Shown here in pieces: positions 32,940 through 43,164 of a DNA stretch of 64,000 nt. A model generated the notes under the pieces. It saw nothing but the letters and a program-made list of their open reading frames with translations, had not been told where the DNA came from and ran no database searches. This DNA comes from Tanypteryx hageni (lineage: Eukaryota > Arthropoda > Insecta > Odonata > Petaluridae). Made by a program: the position numbers and the translations under genes. The stretch covers positions 2,294,001 to 2,358,000 of the forward strand of contig CM054115.1 of the NCBI GenBank assembly GCA_028673005.1. Direction: 5' to 3'. Within the stretch, counting starts at the first letter, position 1. Each line of letters begins with the position of its first letter.

Positions 32940-34647
32940 CAGGGTGTCCAGTGACTTTATGTCATAACTTCGGGATCTTATTATTATCTTATTATTTTGA
33001 GTAAAAAATGTCATATGAACATGGGTCTGATTCTCATTTGTTACCGAGTTACGGGCAATTGAAATTATCTCGTCCTTTGATTTGTACAACTCAATGGCTG
33101 AAAAAATGCATTGTTTAAATAATTATTCGTATACATTTTTAATTGTTGAAAAATGTATTATTTAATTAATCATTCGTTTACATTGATACTTAATCCATTG
33201 TTACAACAGTGAGAAGCATGACGCTTGCACAACAGATGTGGACATAATTTGCAAGCTCGCAGGCAGCATGTCAGTAGAACATAAGCTAGCGTTCAGTGTA
33301 GTGCGATGTGACACGTGTGGTTCCATTAGTGTTTAATAATGCCGTTTACATTTTCAAATTAAGAGTATGCGGATATGTACTTCGTGTATGGGTTTTGCGA
33401 TGGAAACTCTGTTTCTGCCGTTTATGAACATTGACAACGATTTCCACAAAGATGAACACCAGATCGACGTACTTTTATTCAAGTTCACCGACATTTATGA
33501 GAAAATGGCTCATTTCCATGACTTTGAGAGGTGAACGTCCAGTACAAGTTAATGTGGATGAGGAGGAAAACATTATTCAAATGGTTCAGCGAAGTCCACA
33601 TCTTAGTACACGAGGAATGTCCACCCGCCTCAACGTTCTGCGAATGAGAATATGGCAAACATTACACAATGAGGGACTTTATCCATACCATATCCAGTAA
33701 GTTCGGGATCTTCAACCCGGGGATATGGCTAGTCGGTTGAAATTCTGCCGTTGTTTAAATGCACACCCCTGCCTAAACCATTACATCTTGTTCACGGACG
33801 AGGCACAATTTACTCGTGATGGAATAAAAAACACGAGAAACTACCATTTATGGGCTTGCGAAAATTCTCACTGAACAGTTGGAAGTTACTTCCAACTCCA
33901 TTTTTCTGAGAACATGTGGTGTGGTGTCATTGGGAACCAGCTGGTTGGACCGTACTTCTTCCTTCCACGTCTGACAGGTGCCATTTATGCTGATGTTTTG
34001 GAAAATGAAATGCTGGGTCTCTTAGGACACATTTCTCTGCAAACATGACTTCAGATGTACTACCAGCATGACGGGGAACCCCCCCATTTTAGTAGGAACG
34101 GTATGCTGTATCTTAACAAGACGTTCCCTAACCGATGGATCGGTCGTGGCAGTGCGCAGGATTGGCCACTGAGGTCTCTGGATCTCACTCCGTTGGATAT
34201 ACATGTGTGGGAGCAAATGAAAAACATTGTGTATGAAGCCAAAGTGAGCACGAAGGAAGAACTTATTCAGCTAATTTTTGATACTGCAATGCTCGTTAAT
34301 AATGCTGCAGTTCTTCATGCTGTTTCACGTTCCCTATTCAAACGGGGCAGATTGTGCATCCAAGCTGAAGACAGCCATTTTCAACAATTGTTGTAACAAT
34401 GGTTTAAGTATCAATGTAAACGAATGATTATTTAAATAGTTCATTTTTCAAATTAATATACGAATAATTATTTAAACAATGCATTTTTCAGCGATTAAGT
34501 TGTACAAATCAAAGTACGAGATCATTTCAATTGCCCATAGCTCTGTAACAAATGAGAATCGGACCCATGTTCATATGACATTTTTTACTCAAAATCACTT
34601 AAGGAATAAGATCCCGAAGTTAAGACATAAAGTCACCAGACACCCTG
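32940..34647 (+). mobile_element. Mariner-like element 2 with about 250-bp inverted repeats
   Basis: Starts CAGGGTGTCCAGTGAC and ends with the mirrored 'caccagacaccctg', each flanked by TA. The inverted arms extend about 250 bp (for example 'gtcatatgaacatgggtctg' on the left against 'ggacccatgttcatatgac' on the right). The 1.7-kb element carries one transposase gene on the + strand and inserted in the AT run at the end of a Penelope-like tail. Confidence 0.9.
33339..34396 (+). pseudogene. Mariner-family transposase, frameshifted
   Basis: Begins at ATG 33339 with MPFTFSN, a stop, then YADMYFVYGFCDGNSVSAVY, the N-terminal HTH of a transposase group widespread in insects. Later pieces give HLVHGRGTIYS/FTDEAQFTRDG (first catalytic region with FTDEA), YYQHDGEPPHFSRNGMLYL (second, HDGEPPHF) and RSLDLTPLDIHVWEQMKN (third, SLDLTPLD). 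The last frame (34055-34396) ends FQQLL, the normal C-terminus. Several frameshifts and stops inactivate it. All three catalytic regions are readable, so decay is moderate. Confidence 0.85.
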
Positions 34648-34649
34648 TA

Positions 34650-35537
34650 TATATGTATACATGACCAAGTTAATATAAAAGTTATTAAAAACACTAAGAT
34701 TGTGAGCAAAAATACCGAGAATATAAGCTTTTTAAATTTTTCACTTTTTTGGTTTCCAGTTTTCGGAACTTCCAGATACTGGGTAGTCGGATAAATGGTC
34801 CCACACTGTATATGTATTTTAATTTTATCTAGTAAGCCCGGCATAATCAACGAAGTCAATCTCTGGCTCAGAAAAATAAATACTCTGGCCCCCTGATAGA
34901 AAAATCAATCTAAATCAACCAATGATAAAGGAATAAATTTGAATGTAACTTCAATAGTTTAATAAATTTTGTGAAATAATTTTTTAATGATCATTTAGGC
35001 ATAATTTTTTTTAGATACCACATTTTTTTCATAGTTCGAAATTTTCAAACTTTTCTTACAGCCCAAACCAAGTCGAGTTTTAAAGTAAAATTTGACTTGG
35101 TTAGAAATTTCAAACAGTTTCTACATCTCTACTCAAGTCCCAACATCGAGATTTGATCCTGGGAAAACTCGGGCATATCTTGCTCACTCTAAAGCTCAAG
35201 AAGGTATTTGGAGTAGGCTTTCAATATGGCAAAGCTCTGAGCAAGTATCTCCTCGGATGTGATAGAAAGGACTAATGAGTAACCAAGCTTTAAGCCCAGT
35301 TGCAGTGTCTTTGTTTTCTATTCCTCTATCAACTGCTACATCAGAAAGAATTTAGTCAGCTTTTGGAGAAACATACTTTGTTGTGGTACAGGTTTACCAA
35401 CATCATGGTTTCCAAGTTGGTGGCAGTGAGGTCAAACTTAATATTGAACTGCAAAGAAAATAAGGAGTGTGCTTTTGATGGAGAAGAGTTCAATTCAAAA
35501 ATAGAAGACATGATTGATCCCTGTTCTCAGTAATTCA
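34650..35537. other. Mostly unassigned, one hAT-like end
   Basis: No gene seen. At 35060-35130 an inverted pair 'accaagtcgag' and 'tgacttggttagaaatttc' next to 'acatctct' resembles the hAT terminus near 27850 ('catccct...actcgagtt'). It could be the end of a related truncated hAT. Confidence 0.35.
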
Positions 35538-37720
35538 TTAACCCATTGGCTTAAAGAGATGGCGATTTGCCGGCCGGTCGAAAATGGCCTTAACGTAAAC
35601 AGCCGGCGAATCGCCAGTCCCACGCAGCATCATCTTCTGACTCATTTATCTTGTAAACAAAAGCAGATAATTCTCTGTGCCATTCTTTATTACAAAGATA
35701 AGAAGTCAATCTTTAATTTGCTTGTAAGTTTGTTTAGATGAACGAAATAAATTTTTTTCATTGTAATGACAAAATAAACAGTACTTGGCTGCGTTAGCTC
35801 ATTCTGCGCCAGGCAAAGACTTATTCGAACTTTAATCTCTAATGATTCACTTATATTACAATATTTTTTCCTTATTACAAAGTTGAGATAACAAAGCATT
35901 GTATACCAACATTTTCCGAAGCCAAAGGCAATCTGGGACCAGCAGTTACTAGTTGATTTTCTAGTGGGACAGAATTGTACCCGTGCTTCTGAATTTCAGT
36001 CATTTGCAAATGGCAGATATGAAGCGAAAGCACGTAAAAGATCGTGAGATAGAAAAAGTTCTTTTAGAAAGTGATAGTGTACATTCTATTAGTGAAGAAG
36101 AACAATATGAGGATTGTTTAGATAGTGAATCAAGCAGCGAAAGTTTTAGTGACGGCAAATATAATGACAATTCTACTATTTGGCGGCCGCTTAGAAAGAA
36201 AACAAAAGTGGATGTGTGGAAGTGGTATAAAAATAGCGAAGACATAAAGGAATTTGACTTTTCTGGCTCACCAGTTGTAAACACAAGAGTTCTGAGGAAA
36301 TTGAATAGAGACTCAAATGAATGTGTTATTTTTCTCGATTTTTTGGTAGCTGACTTCTGGGAATCAATCAGCGAAGATACGAACAGGTTTGCAGATTCCT
36401 ATGTGAATTCACCTAGCACAAGTAAAAGTAATCTGACAAAAGAATGGTTTCCAACAAATAGAGAAAAAATACAAGGATATTTTTCTTTGTGCATACTGAT
36501 GGCACAAGTAAAAAAGTAAACTTCAGTCATATTGGAGTCCATGCATCAGTACAGAAACCCCATTTTTTAGCAAAGTTATGCCATATAGACGTTTTTTGTT
36601 ACTTTCAAAATTTTTGCATTTTGTTGACAATGCAAAATTTGACCAAAACAATAGACTAAGAAAAATCAGTACTGTGATAGACTATATAAACAGAAAATTT
36701 CCGGCGATGTATGACCCAGAGAGAAACTTGGGAGTTGATGAGAGCCTTACGAAGTTTTGGGGCAGACTGTGTTATGTACAGCACAATTCGAGCAATAGCG
36801 CTCGGTTGCGAATAAAATTTTACAAAATCTGTGAAAGCTCATCAGGTTACTGTATGCAGTTCTCTATTTATACTGGTGAAAAACTTCCAGCTACCAAAGA
36901 AGGAATTCCTTCCAGCGAGGCTATAGTGTTATGAAAATACCTTATGAAACTATAATTTTAATTAGGATACACTGTGACACTTGACAATTGGTATACTTGG
37001 CCTGCTCTGTTTCAGAAACTGATTGAAATGAAAACCAATACAGTTGGTACAGTACGTCCTAATCGGAAGAATATGCTGAAGGAGTTCAAAGAAATTGCTT
37101 TGAATAAAGGGGAAGCAAAGGCTTTGTACAGTCGTGGAATGGCTGCATTCAAGTGGAAAGATAAGAAAGAAGTTCATGTTCTTTCAACGTATCATAAGAA
37201 ACGGAACATAACGGATACCGGAAAGGTGTCGAAGAAAATGAAAGAAGCTATAATGAAACCCAAAGCCATTATTGATTACAACTGCCAAATGAATGTGGTA
37301 GATAGGCAAGATCAACAATTGTCTTCATTTCCCATTATGCGCTGCTATGCCAAAGGTTATCGCAAATTGTTTTTCTACATAATGGATATGGTTCTCTATA
37401 ACTAATATGTGCTACACAAAAAGACAAATGGTAAAAAGATGCACTTTGATGACTTTAGAGTGATGCTTGCAGAAAAAATCCTGGAGAATGTAACTATGCC
37501 GGAGTACAGGAGGAGGGGTCGTCCAGTTTCTGATCCCTCACCTATGAGATTTCAATCAGATAATTGGGCTCATTTCCAAAATCATATACCACCCAACCCT
37601 GTCAAAAAGAATCCATCTTGTATCTGTATAGTCTGCAAAGCACAGGGAAAGAAGAGTCAAAAGCAGATGGGAATGTGAGAAATGTCGTGTTGCCCTTCAC
37701 CTGCCACTTGCTTCAAAATA
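35538..37720 (+). mobile_element. piggyBac element D, right end lost
   Basis: TTAA at 35538-35541 is followed by CCCATTGGCTTAAAGAG and a GC-rich subterminal 'tcgccggc'-type repeat: 'gcgatttgccggccggtcg' and 'cagccggcgaatcgcc' form an inverted pair at 35560-35615. The transposase gene follows on the + strand. The right terminus is absent. At 37723 the sequence changes abruptly into an opposite-strand retroelement integrase, so the element is truncated. Confidence 0.75.
36010..37720 (+). pseudogene. piggyBac D transposase, decayed (PGBD4-like)
   Basis: From ATG 36010, frame MADMKRKHVKDREIEKVL has an acidic stretch SISEEEQYEDCLDSESSSE. Blocks FLDFLVADFWESISEDTNRF and FPTNREKIQGYFSLCILMAQ follow. 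After stops come YRRFLLLSKFLHFVDNAKF, the first catalytic region NLGVDESLTKFWGRL, the second TVTLDNWYTWPALFQKL and the third MNVVDRQDQQLSSFP. The C-terminal zinc domain (CICIVCKAQGK, then WECEKCRVALH) follows. All three catalytic aspartates are present, but there are at least three frame breaks. Confidence 0.85.
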
Positions 37721-37722
37721 TA

Positions 37723-38073
37723 TCACACCCCCAAGAACAGGCTCGCGGGGGAACATTTGGTGGCCTCGTGCATTGCGGAATTGAACGCGATCATCAGGGT
37801 ATGACACCCTTCGTCCCATCTGTCCTGGCTGTCGTGGTGGAAAATGGTCTGCGCTGCTTTCAGATTCCAATTAAACCTTTCCACTAACGACGATTGGGGA
37901 TAGTAAGGCGTCGTTTTCACGTGCTTTATTCCCCATACAAAACACATTTGCTTAAATAGCCTAGAGGTAAAGATGGTGGCATTATCCGATACCAGCATCT
38001 TTGGGAAACCAAAGAATGCAAAAACCCTTTTGTTTAATATATTGACCGTGTTCTGAGCCGTCATATTCCTCAT
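37723..38073 (-). pseudogene. Ty3/mdg4-type retrotransposon integrase fragment
   Basis: 116 residues of an rve integrase core: NKRVFAFFGFPKMLVSDNA (second catalytic Asp), GIKHVKTTPYYPQSSLVERF (catalytic Glu), HEATKCSPASLFLG. The sequence pattern is that of Ty3/gypsy-group elements. The first catalytic Asp, the zinc-binding domain, RT and LTRs are absent. It abuts truncated piggyBac D. It is an isolated fragment. Confidence 0.8.
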
Positions 38074-38099
38074 GGGAATGATAATGACGTAACCACAGC

Positions 38100-38290
38100 A
38101 GAGAACACACTATCAATGCATTCAAGGGGTGGGTCTATTGAAGGGAGGTGTGTAATGCAGGAGGTCTCTCTCTAGGCACTTTTCCCTCAAAAACCAAGCA
38201 TCTAAGGACCCTTGTTCATATAGCTTTTTTCTTTGTTTTTGTTCATAGATTATGCCCCTGAAATATTGCCGCATATTTCAGAAACACCCT
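38100..38290. mobile_element. Transposon terminus with hairpin
   Basis: The right end reads '...cagaaacaccctgtata', the sort of CAGGGTG terminus flanked by TA seen in mariner-type elements. Just inside, 'ctgaaatat' and 'atatttcag' form a perfect 9-bp hairpin around 'tgccgc'. No coding region or left end is seen, so this is a fragment or small non-autonomous copy. Confidence 0.4.
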
Positions 38291-38335
38291 GTATAGATAG
38301 AGGTTTTTATTTTATTTTTATTCAAGCCCTTTGAC

Positions 38336-38440
38336 ATCAGAAAAATTTCTTACCTTAGCAGGATTCGAACCACCTCAGGCTAAGGCTCTCTTCATGAGCC
38401 ATGGATTAAAACAACTATACCACGGTGAACATGATGTACA
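38336..38440 (-). repeat. tRNA-derived SINE head
   Basis: The minus strand has an A-box-like GTGGTATAGTTGTTTTAATC and a perfect B box GGTTCGAATCC at about the distance expected of a tRNA-derived pol III promoter. A short AT-rich tail follows on that strand (38300-38335). The fold is poor, so this is more likely a SINE or tRNA pseudogene than a functional tRNA. It is a different family from the repeat at 2998 and 20176. Confidence 0.55.
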
Positions 38441-38890
38441 AATCAAGAAATCTATGTATATATTTGTTGGTCATGCTCTACAAAATCGATAAAGAATCAA
38501 AATGTAAAATCTAAATCTAAAGTGATTGAAAAAAAAATATTTGGAAAAATGACCGTTTTGACTCCAGGGTATTATTTTTATTATGACTAATGAGATGATC
38601 TGTATTATATCTTTGTTTTTTTTGTCCCAGTTAATCCTCTTTATTTTCTGTGAATGAATCCAAATTTTTGAAGAATGATAAATTTTAATAAAAATCTGAT
38701 GTGGCCACCACATGTCTTTCTTCATATCTGTAATATTTCTAAAAATTCCAAATTGGTTACACAATAATAAATATTTTAAGAAACTGCAAGAAAATTTTAC
38801 TTTACAAATAACAGAAATAAACTCAAACCATAGCCTTCTGAAATTTCATATAGCCACAAAGCTCCAACAATTAAGAAAAGAAAAAGGAGC
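38441..38890. other. No gene seen
   Basis: AT-rich. The 97-codon minus frame at 38471-38764 is low-complexity in lysine and isoleucine and is not recognised. Confidence 0.45.
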
Positions 38891-39410
38891 TTTACTAAGA
38901 GGTAACTAAGCGTCAATTGTTAACAATAATCGTCGGTAGGTGGTGTGGTGTTGGCAGCTAAATAATTTAGTTTTTAAGATATCTCTTAAACAATGCATTA
39001 TATGGAAAAATGTTTCGAACAAAGGTTGTAGAAAATTAAATTTCCTACAACTTTTTTTTCAGTATATTTTTAAATATATTAAATATTAAAGCAAATATCT
39101 CAAAATAACGGATAAGTGGCAAGAGTAAAAACCCACTTCCGGTTGACCGATTTTTACCAAAAACTAATCAGTTCTTCTGACTTTTATATAAATGTTAAAT
39201 ATAAAATTTCGCATTGACCTGATTAATAGTTTTTGAGTTAGAGCACCCACAAAAAGCTATCACACACACACACACAGACATCATCAAGAAAATGGTCAAA
39301 ACGTGTTCAGAGGACCTCAAAACATGTATTTCTGTTGAAATCTTGAAGTCGATTTTTTTCATGAATACAATACTTTCCCCTATACTACGTATATGGAGAA
39401 AGTAAAAAAC
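38890..39410. repeat. RTE-like retroelement 3' tail
   Basis: The noncoding words 'cacttccggttgaccgattt', a short (CA)n, 'gacatcatcaagaaaatgg' and the end 'tactacgtatatggagaaag' followed by 'taaaaaac' resemble 3' ends of RTE-type LINEs in arthropods. No RT coding sequence is joined to it. Family assignment is by resemblance only. Confidence 0.4.
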
Positions 39411-39746
39411 AAAAATATGACATGCAAGAAGGGTATTTTTGTTGAGCAAAATGGAAAAATAGGAAACTAATGACTAATATCATTCCCCTGTGATAATTGG
39501 TGATATTTTCTGAATGCACCCCTATGGCTTCAAGTGACTTTGAAGACCTATTTGATTTTCCCTCACAATATTTATCAAATCTCACTCGTACTTCAAAGTC
39601 AGGCATTGCATGAATATTCTCCTCCTATATCTCTCAATTATAAACTTGCAAAAAAAATTGAATGTTGTTTGTGCATTTTGTCTTATATTATTTTAATTGG
39701 TTTTCAGTTTTTTTAATGAATCGTTCATTGTCCTTGGCTTACACAG

Positions 39747-39949
39747 ACTCGAGAAATACCTACATGGATGTTTTTGGGCTGGATTAGTCAAATCCTGGCA
39801 CACCTCAATGGACCTACCTGTGCTTCCCTCGCAGAACTCATTACAAGGATTGCTGAAACATATCCAGCTGCTATTGTGTTCCCATTTAGGCTGAGTTGTG
39901 AGAAGTATGGACAAAATAATTCTGGACCTTTGTGTAATGTTATTGAGGT
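39747..39949 (+). CDS. PRKDC: DNA-PKcs exon (end of FAT domain), exon ii
   Basis: Acceptor 'ggcttacacag' precedes 39747 and donor '|gtaagt' follows 39949. Phase 0 in, two bases of a split codon out. The exon reads TREIPTWMFLGWISQILAHL, then SLAELITRIAETYPAAIVFP and RLSCEKY. The vertebrate protein has VPCWQFISWISHMVALL, then YPQAIVYPF and SSESY in the same positions. It continues exon 16467-16603 directly (phase 0/0) and joins 54607 by completing one valine codon. The role is scaffold helices of the FAT domain that cradle the kinase. A second possible donor two bases earlier (gag|gtgtaa) is weaker and would break the phase. Confidence 0.92.
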
Positions 39950-40230
39950 GTAAGTACTATCTTAAATACTCGTAGAAATTTAGTCCTGTTTGGTATATCA
40001 GGTGATCGGAAAACTGGATTATTCCAATGACTGGCAATTTTATAGTTACATTCATGTATTTATAATTGACTTTGGTCTGATTAATGCACTTGATATTCAA
40101 TCTTAACTTGCATGGTTATCATGCAATTTCATTTTGAAGTCGGGTACATTTTTTGCCAACACACACATTAATGGGTGTACATACATGTACTTGAGGAAGA
40201 GGAAATATAGAATTAGATATGGGTGGACCT
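39950..40230. other. Intron sequence, no feature
   Basis: AT-rich start of the second large PRKDC intron, with no recognisable element. Confidence 0.5.
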
Positions 40231-40930
40231 TACTCCTTCCAATCCTTTCTGCTACAGGTTTCCTTTCTCCCCATGCTCTCCTTTACTGCTCACCACTCCT
40301 CTGTCTTCTGCATCTCCTTTTTGTATGCCGACCTCTCTGTCCTGGACAATAGAATTGGAACCCATGTGCACATTTAATCCTCCAACCACCATCAATACCT
40401 CCACTACAACATCTGCCATTCCCCACATATCAAAACCTCAATTTTCTATGCCCTCACTCATCGATGTCAAAGAATCTCACTTCCTGAGATAGCTCCACCC
40501 TCACAGAAGCATTCTTCAAATAGGACTATCTGCTGGACCTGATGACGGACCAAATCCGGCAGGCAGTCATGCCAACCAACCCTAACTACCATCCCAGCAC
40601 CACTACCATACTTGCTTCTATCCCTTGATGTACCCTATCCCAGCATTCACCAAGTCATCAGAACAATAATATAAGCTGCCCAAGCACTCCTCTCAACAGA
40701 CCTCCTTTCCTGCAATCCGGACTCTTCTTTCCACCAACCTATCCAATGCTTTATGTAAGAAAGAACTCCCAACACCCACTTCTCCACCTCCTGCCAAATC
40801 CCACCCCAGCCCTATCCACTCACACTCCAACTCCTTCTCCTGCAACATCATGTACATGGCCTAACCCACAACATCCCAAATTTACTCCTCACCTCCCCCT
40901 CACCTGTACCCTGTATCTTACTTTTTATGT
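40230..40930 (+). pseudogene. Penelope-like element fragment, decayed
   Basis: C-rich, A/T-poor DNA on the + strand whose frames match, with breaks, the Penelope-like ORF at 50914-52516. Examples are CTFNPPTTINTSTTTSAIPH against the copy's out-of-frame SNPPTASNTSTLIAAIP, and the later CTLYLTFYVGPT against CTLCPAFYVGLT of the GIY-YIG domain. It covers the segment after the RT palm through the start of the endonuclease. It is far more decayed than the 50.9- and 53-kb copies. Confidence 0.7.
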
Positions 40931-40934
40931 TGGC

Positions 40935-41100
40935 CCCACCAGGGGTCAGGGTAAAAGAGCCAACAACCAAAGAACTGAAGTATGCCGAAATGACCAAAGG
41001 GCCAACAAGACTGATGTGTCAACAATATTTTAGGGCAGAAATAATTAAGGGCTGAAAGTAGAAAAGGCACTGCAGTATGAAAAGGCCAAAATATTTACTA
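40935..41100. repeat. Degenerate phrase repeat
   Basis: A chain of imperfect phrases ('agagccaacaaccaaag', 'aaagggccaacaagactg', 'ttagggcagaaataattaagggctgaaag') looks like a heavily decayed minisatellite with units of 15-20 bp. It starts directly after the Penelope-like fragment. Confidence 0.45.
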
Positions 41101-41284
41101 TGCTGTTTGGTTACTTTTCATATTGTTGTTATTATGGTATTTATAGGAATATTAACAAATTATTTAAGTAATTTTAGTAAGTAGTCATAATGTTCTGTAT
41201 CTCTTTATCTAATCTCTTCCAAGTTAATTTTTAACAGTATAACATCATTTCAACATGATCAATCATTGCGCATCAATTCATCAC

Positions 41285-41565
41285 AATGCAAATTCAGGAA
41301 TTATTGGTGAAATATGATTCCATTTTATGTATTAATATTGTGAGTCAACCTGGTCAGTGTATGACTGGAGGTAAATATTTTTTCAATAAAATATTTTTCT
41401 GTTATTTCCAGGGGTCATTGAGGGAATGGAATTACTCTTTGTGTATTAAAATTGAGAGTCATGATGGTCAGTGTATAGCAGGTGGTGAATATTTTTCCAA
41501 CAAAATATTTTTGTTATTTTCAGACGTCGTTGAGGGAATAGGATTCCACTCTATATATTAATAGT
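41285..41565. repeat. Tandem duplication, unit about 115 bp
   Basis: Two and a half copies of a unit. Matching landmarks are 'ggtcagtgtatgactgg' and 'ggtcagtgtatagcagg', 'caataaaatatttttctg' and 'caacaaaatatttttgtt', and 'tcattgagggaatgg' and 'tcgttgagggaatag'. Each unit holds a polypyrimidine run and an acceptor-like 'ttatttccag' or 'ttattttcag'. No exon match was found. Confidence 0.75.
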
Positions 41566-41569
41566 ATAT

Positions 41570-42290
41570 ATTAGTGCGGGAATGTCACGATTTGCATAGT
41601 AAAATCCTGAGTCCCACATTGTCAATGAAATGTTCCTTAGACCAAGATGCAACTAAATTTTTGTCCAACTTGGTTTTTCGTATGCTAGAAAAATATCTGG
41701 CAATACATTCTTGGTAAAATGTCTTCTCACTTAAATGTATGTCAATTTTTTTCCATTTCTATTCCTTCCCTTATAACTTATTATTCTAACTTTTACTTGT
41801 TGTATCATGTAGACATTTTTAATTTAATATTTTCTGAGTGAGATGAACCTACCAATTTGATTGTATGATTTCAATAGTATGTAATCAAAACCAAATTCTC
41901 GTACGCGACAGTTTTATGAATTTCAAGGAATTTATAGCATACCAGTATTCTGGGCCTTCTTTGGGAATGGACATATGGGGCACGAATTTTAGGGGGGCCC
42001 TCAAGCACTTGTGATGTAGTCTTACATTCGGCTTGATTTCGACAATTTTTTCCCAGATACTCGGATTGACACCTTTCATGTTTTAGATATATTATTGCCT
42101 ATCAGAATGGTGTCTGCCAAATGATTTTATCCTGCCTGCCATTGATATAAGGACACAACCTTATATTTTAATAATACAGTTATTCGTAGGGCTGTCCCAC
42201 AGTTTTTTTTAGATTACCTACAAGATAGAATTAAAGGGGGTTCTTTTAAAATAGTACCAATTATTTTCAATCATTATATGCTGGGAAATG
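41570..42290. other. No gene seen
   Basis: Intron DNA. The 64-codon minus frame at 41885-42079 is not recognised. Confidence 0.45.
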
Positions 42291-42310
42291 AGTAAAATGT
42301 TGGGTAAAGA

Positions 42311-43010
42311 ATCCACTTGAATAACTCTCACAGAACAGACGACTGGTTTCAACTAACACTTAGTCATCATCAGGTCAAGAATAAGGACACTCAGGAATGG
42401 GTTGGGAAGAGATGTTTGTTAATAATGTCATTGGCGTAGGTCTTCACGTGGTGGAGGATTTCTAATTGTTCGAGAAGGCTGAGTCTCCAGCTTTTGTTTT
42501 CGAGATGAAATATGGTTGTACAAAAATTGGCAGAATGGTTGTGATCAATGAGGTGTTTTGCAAAATGGGATTTTTGGGAGTTGGAAGTAAAGCAATGTAA
42601 GTGTTCTTTGCAACGGGTCTTAAGATTCCTTCCTGTTTGTCCAATGTAAAATTTGTCGCAATCATTGCAACTCAATTTGTAAATACCGCTTTTATCAAGA
42701 TTTTCAATGGCCTAAACTGGAGATTCTATAGAAAGCGGGTCTTGATAAGTTTTTAGGGAGAAGATTTGCGATTTTGAGGGAAAGAGGACCTGTATAAGGA
42801 AGGCGAAACCAACGAGGTTTGGTTTTGGTCTCTGGAGAAGGGCAGAAGATTTTATTGAGGGCCAATTTCTTTTGTTTACGGAAAAGGATAGCGTCTATTA
42901 GAGAAGGGGAATAGCCGTTAGCAAGCGCAATGTGTTTAATAGTGTTACGTTCTTTTTGGAAGGAGTAAGGAGAAAGAGGGATGTGTGTGAGGCGGTGTAT
43001 CATCAAGTGG
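42311..43010 (-). pseudogene. Penelope-like element C-terminus with GIY-YIG domain
   Basis: Minus frame 43006-42704 reads IHRLTHIPLSPYSFQKERN and IKHIALANGYSPSLIDAILF, the region before the endonuclease in insect Penelope-like ORFs. Frame 42675-42391 gives CNDCDKFYIGQTGRNLKTRC, KEHLHCF, KSHFAKHLIDHNHS, a GIY-YIG endonuclease with its Tyr, Arg, Glu and His positions retained. A stop near 42700 separates the two. Downstream of the stop codon (42338-42375) lies the hammerhead-like CTGATGA, stem, GAAAC motif. It differs in sequence from the 50.9-kb Penelope-like family, so two families are present. Confidence 0.85.
42338..42375 (-). ncRNA. Hammerhead-ribozyme-like motif of Penelope-like 3' end
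   Basis: The minus strand reads CTGATGA, one T, stem GACTAA/TTAGTT with loop GTG, GAAA, then CCAGTC. The boxes CUGANGA and GAAA and the stem II position fit a minimal type I hammerhead, which is known in Penelope-like retroelements. One unpaired base at the foot of stem II departs from the consensus, so activity is uncertain. Confidence 0.45.
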
Positions 43011-43164
43011 AAAGCGACATGTTTTTGGGAAGTGTGGTGTCTGGAGGAAACATGCAGTGTGTGGTTGGTGTATGTGGGTTTCCGGAAGATAGAAAATTCT
43101 AGGTTAAGGTTAAGGCATCAAATGGTAAGGTCTAGGAAGTTCAGAGATTGGTTTTCTTCCATAT

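Noticed and set aside
37723..38073. Endogenous retrovirus
   Set aside because: Only an integrase-core fragment with Ty3/mdg4-type features is present. No envelope, LTR or RT was seen.
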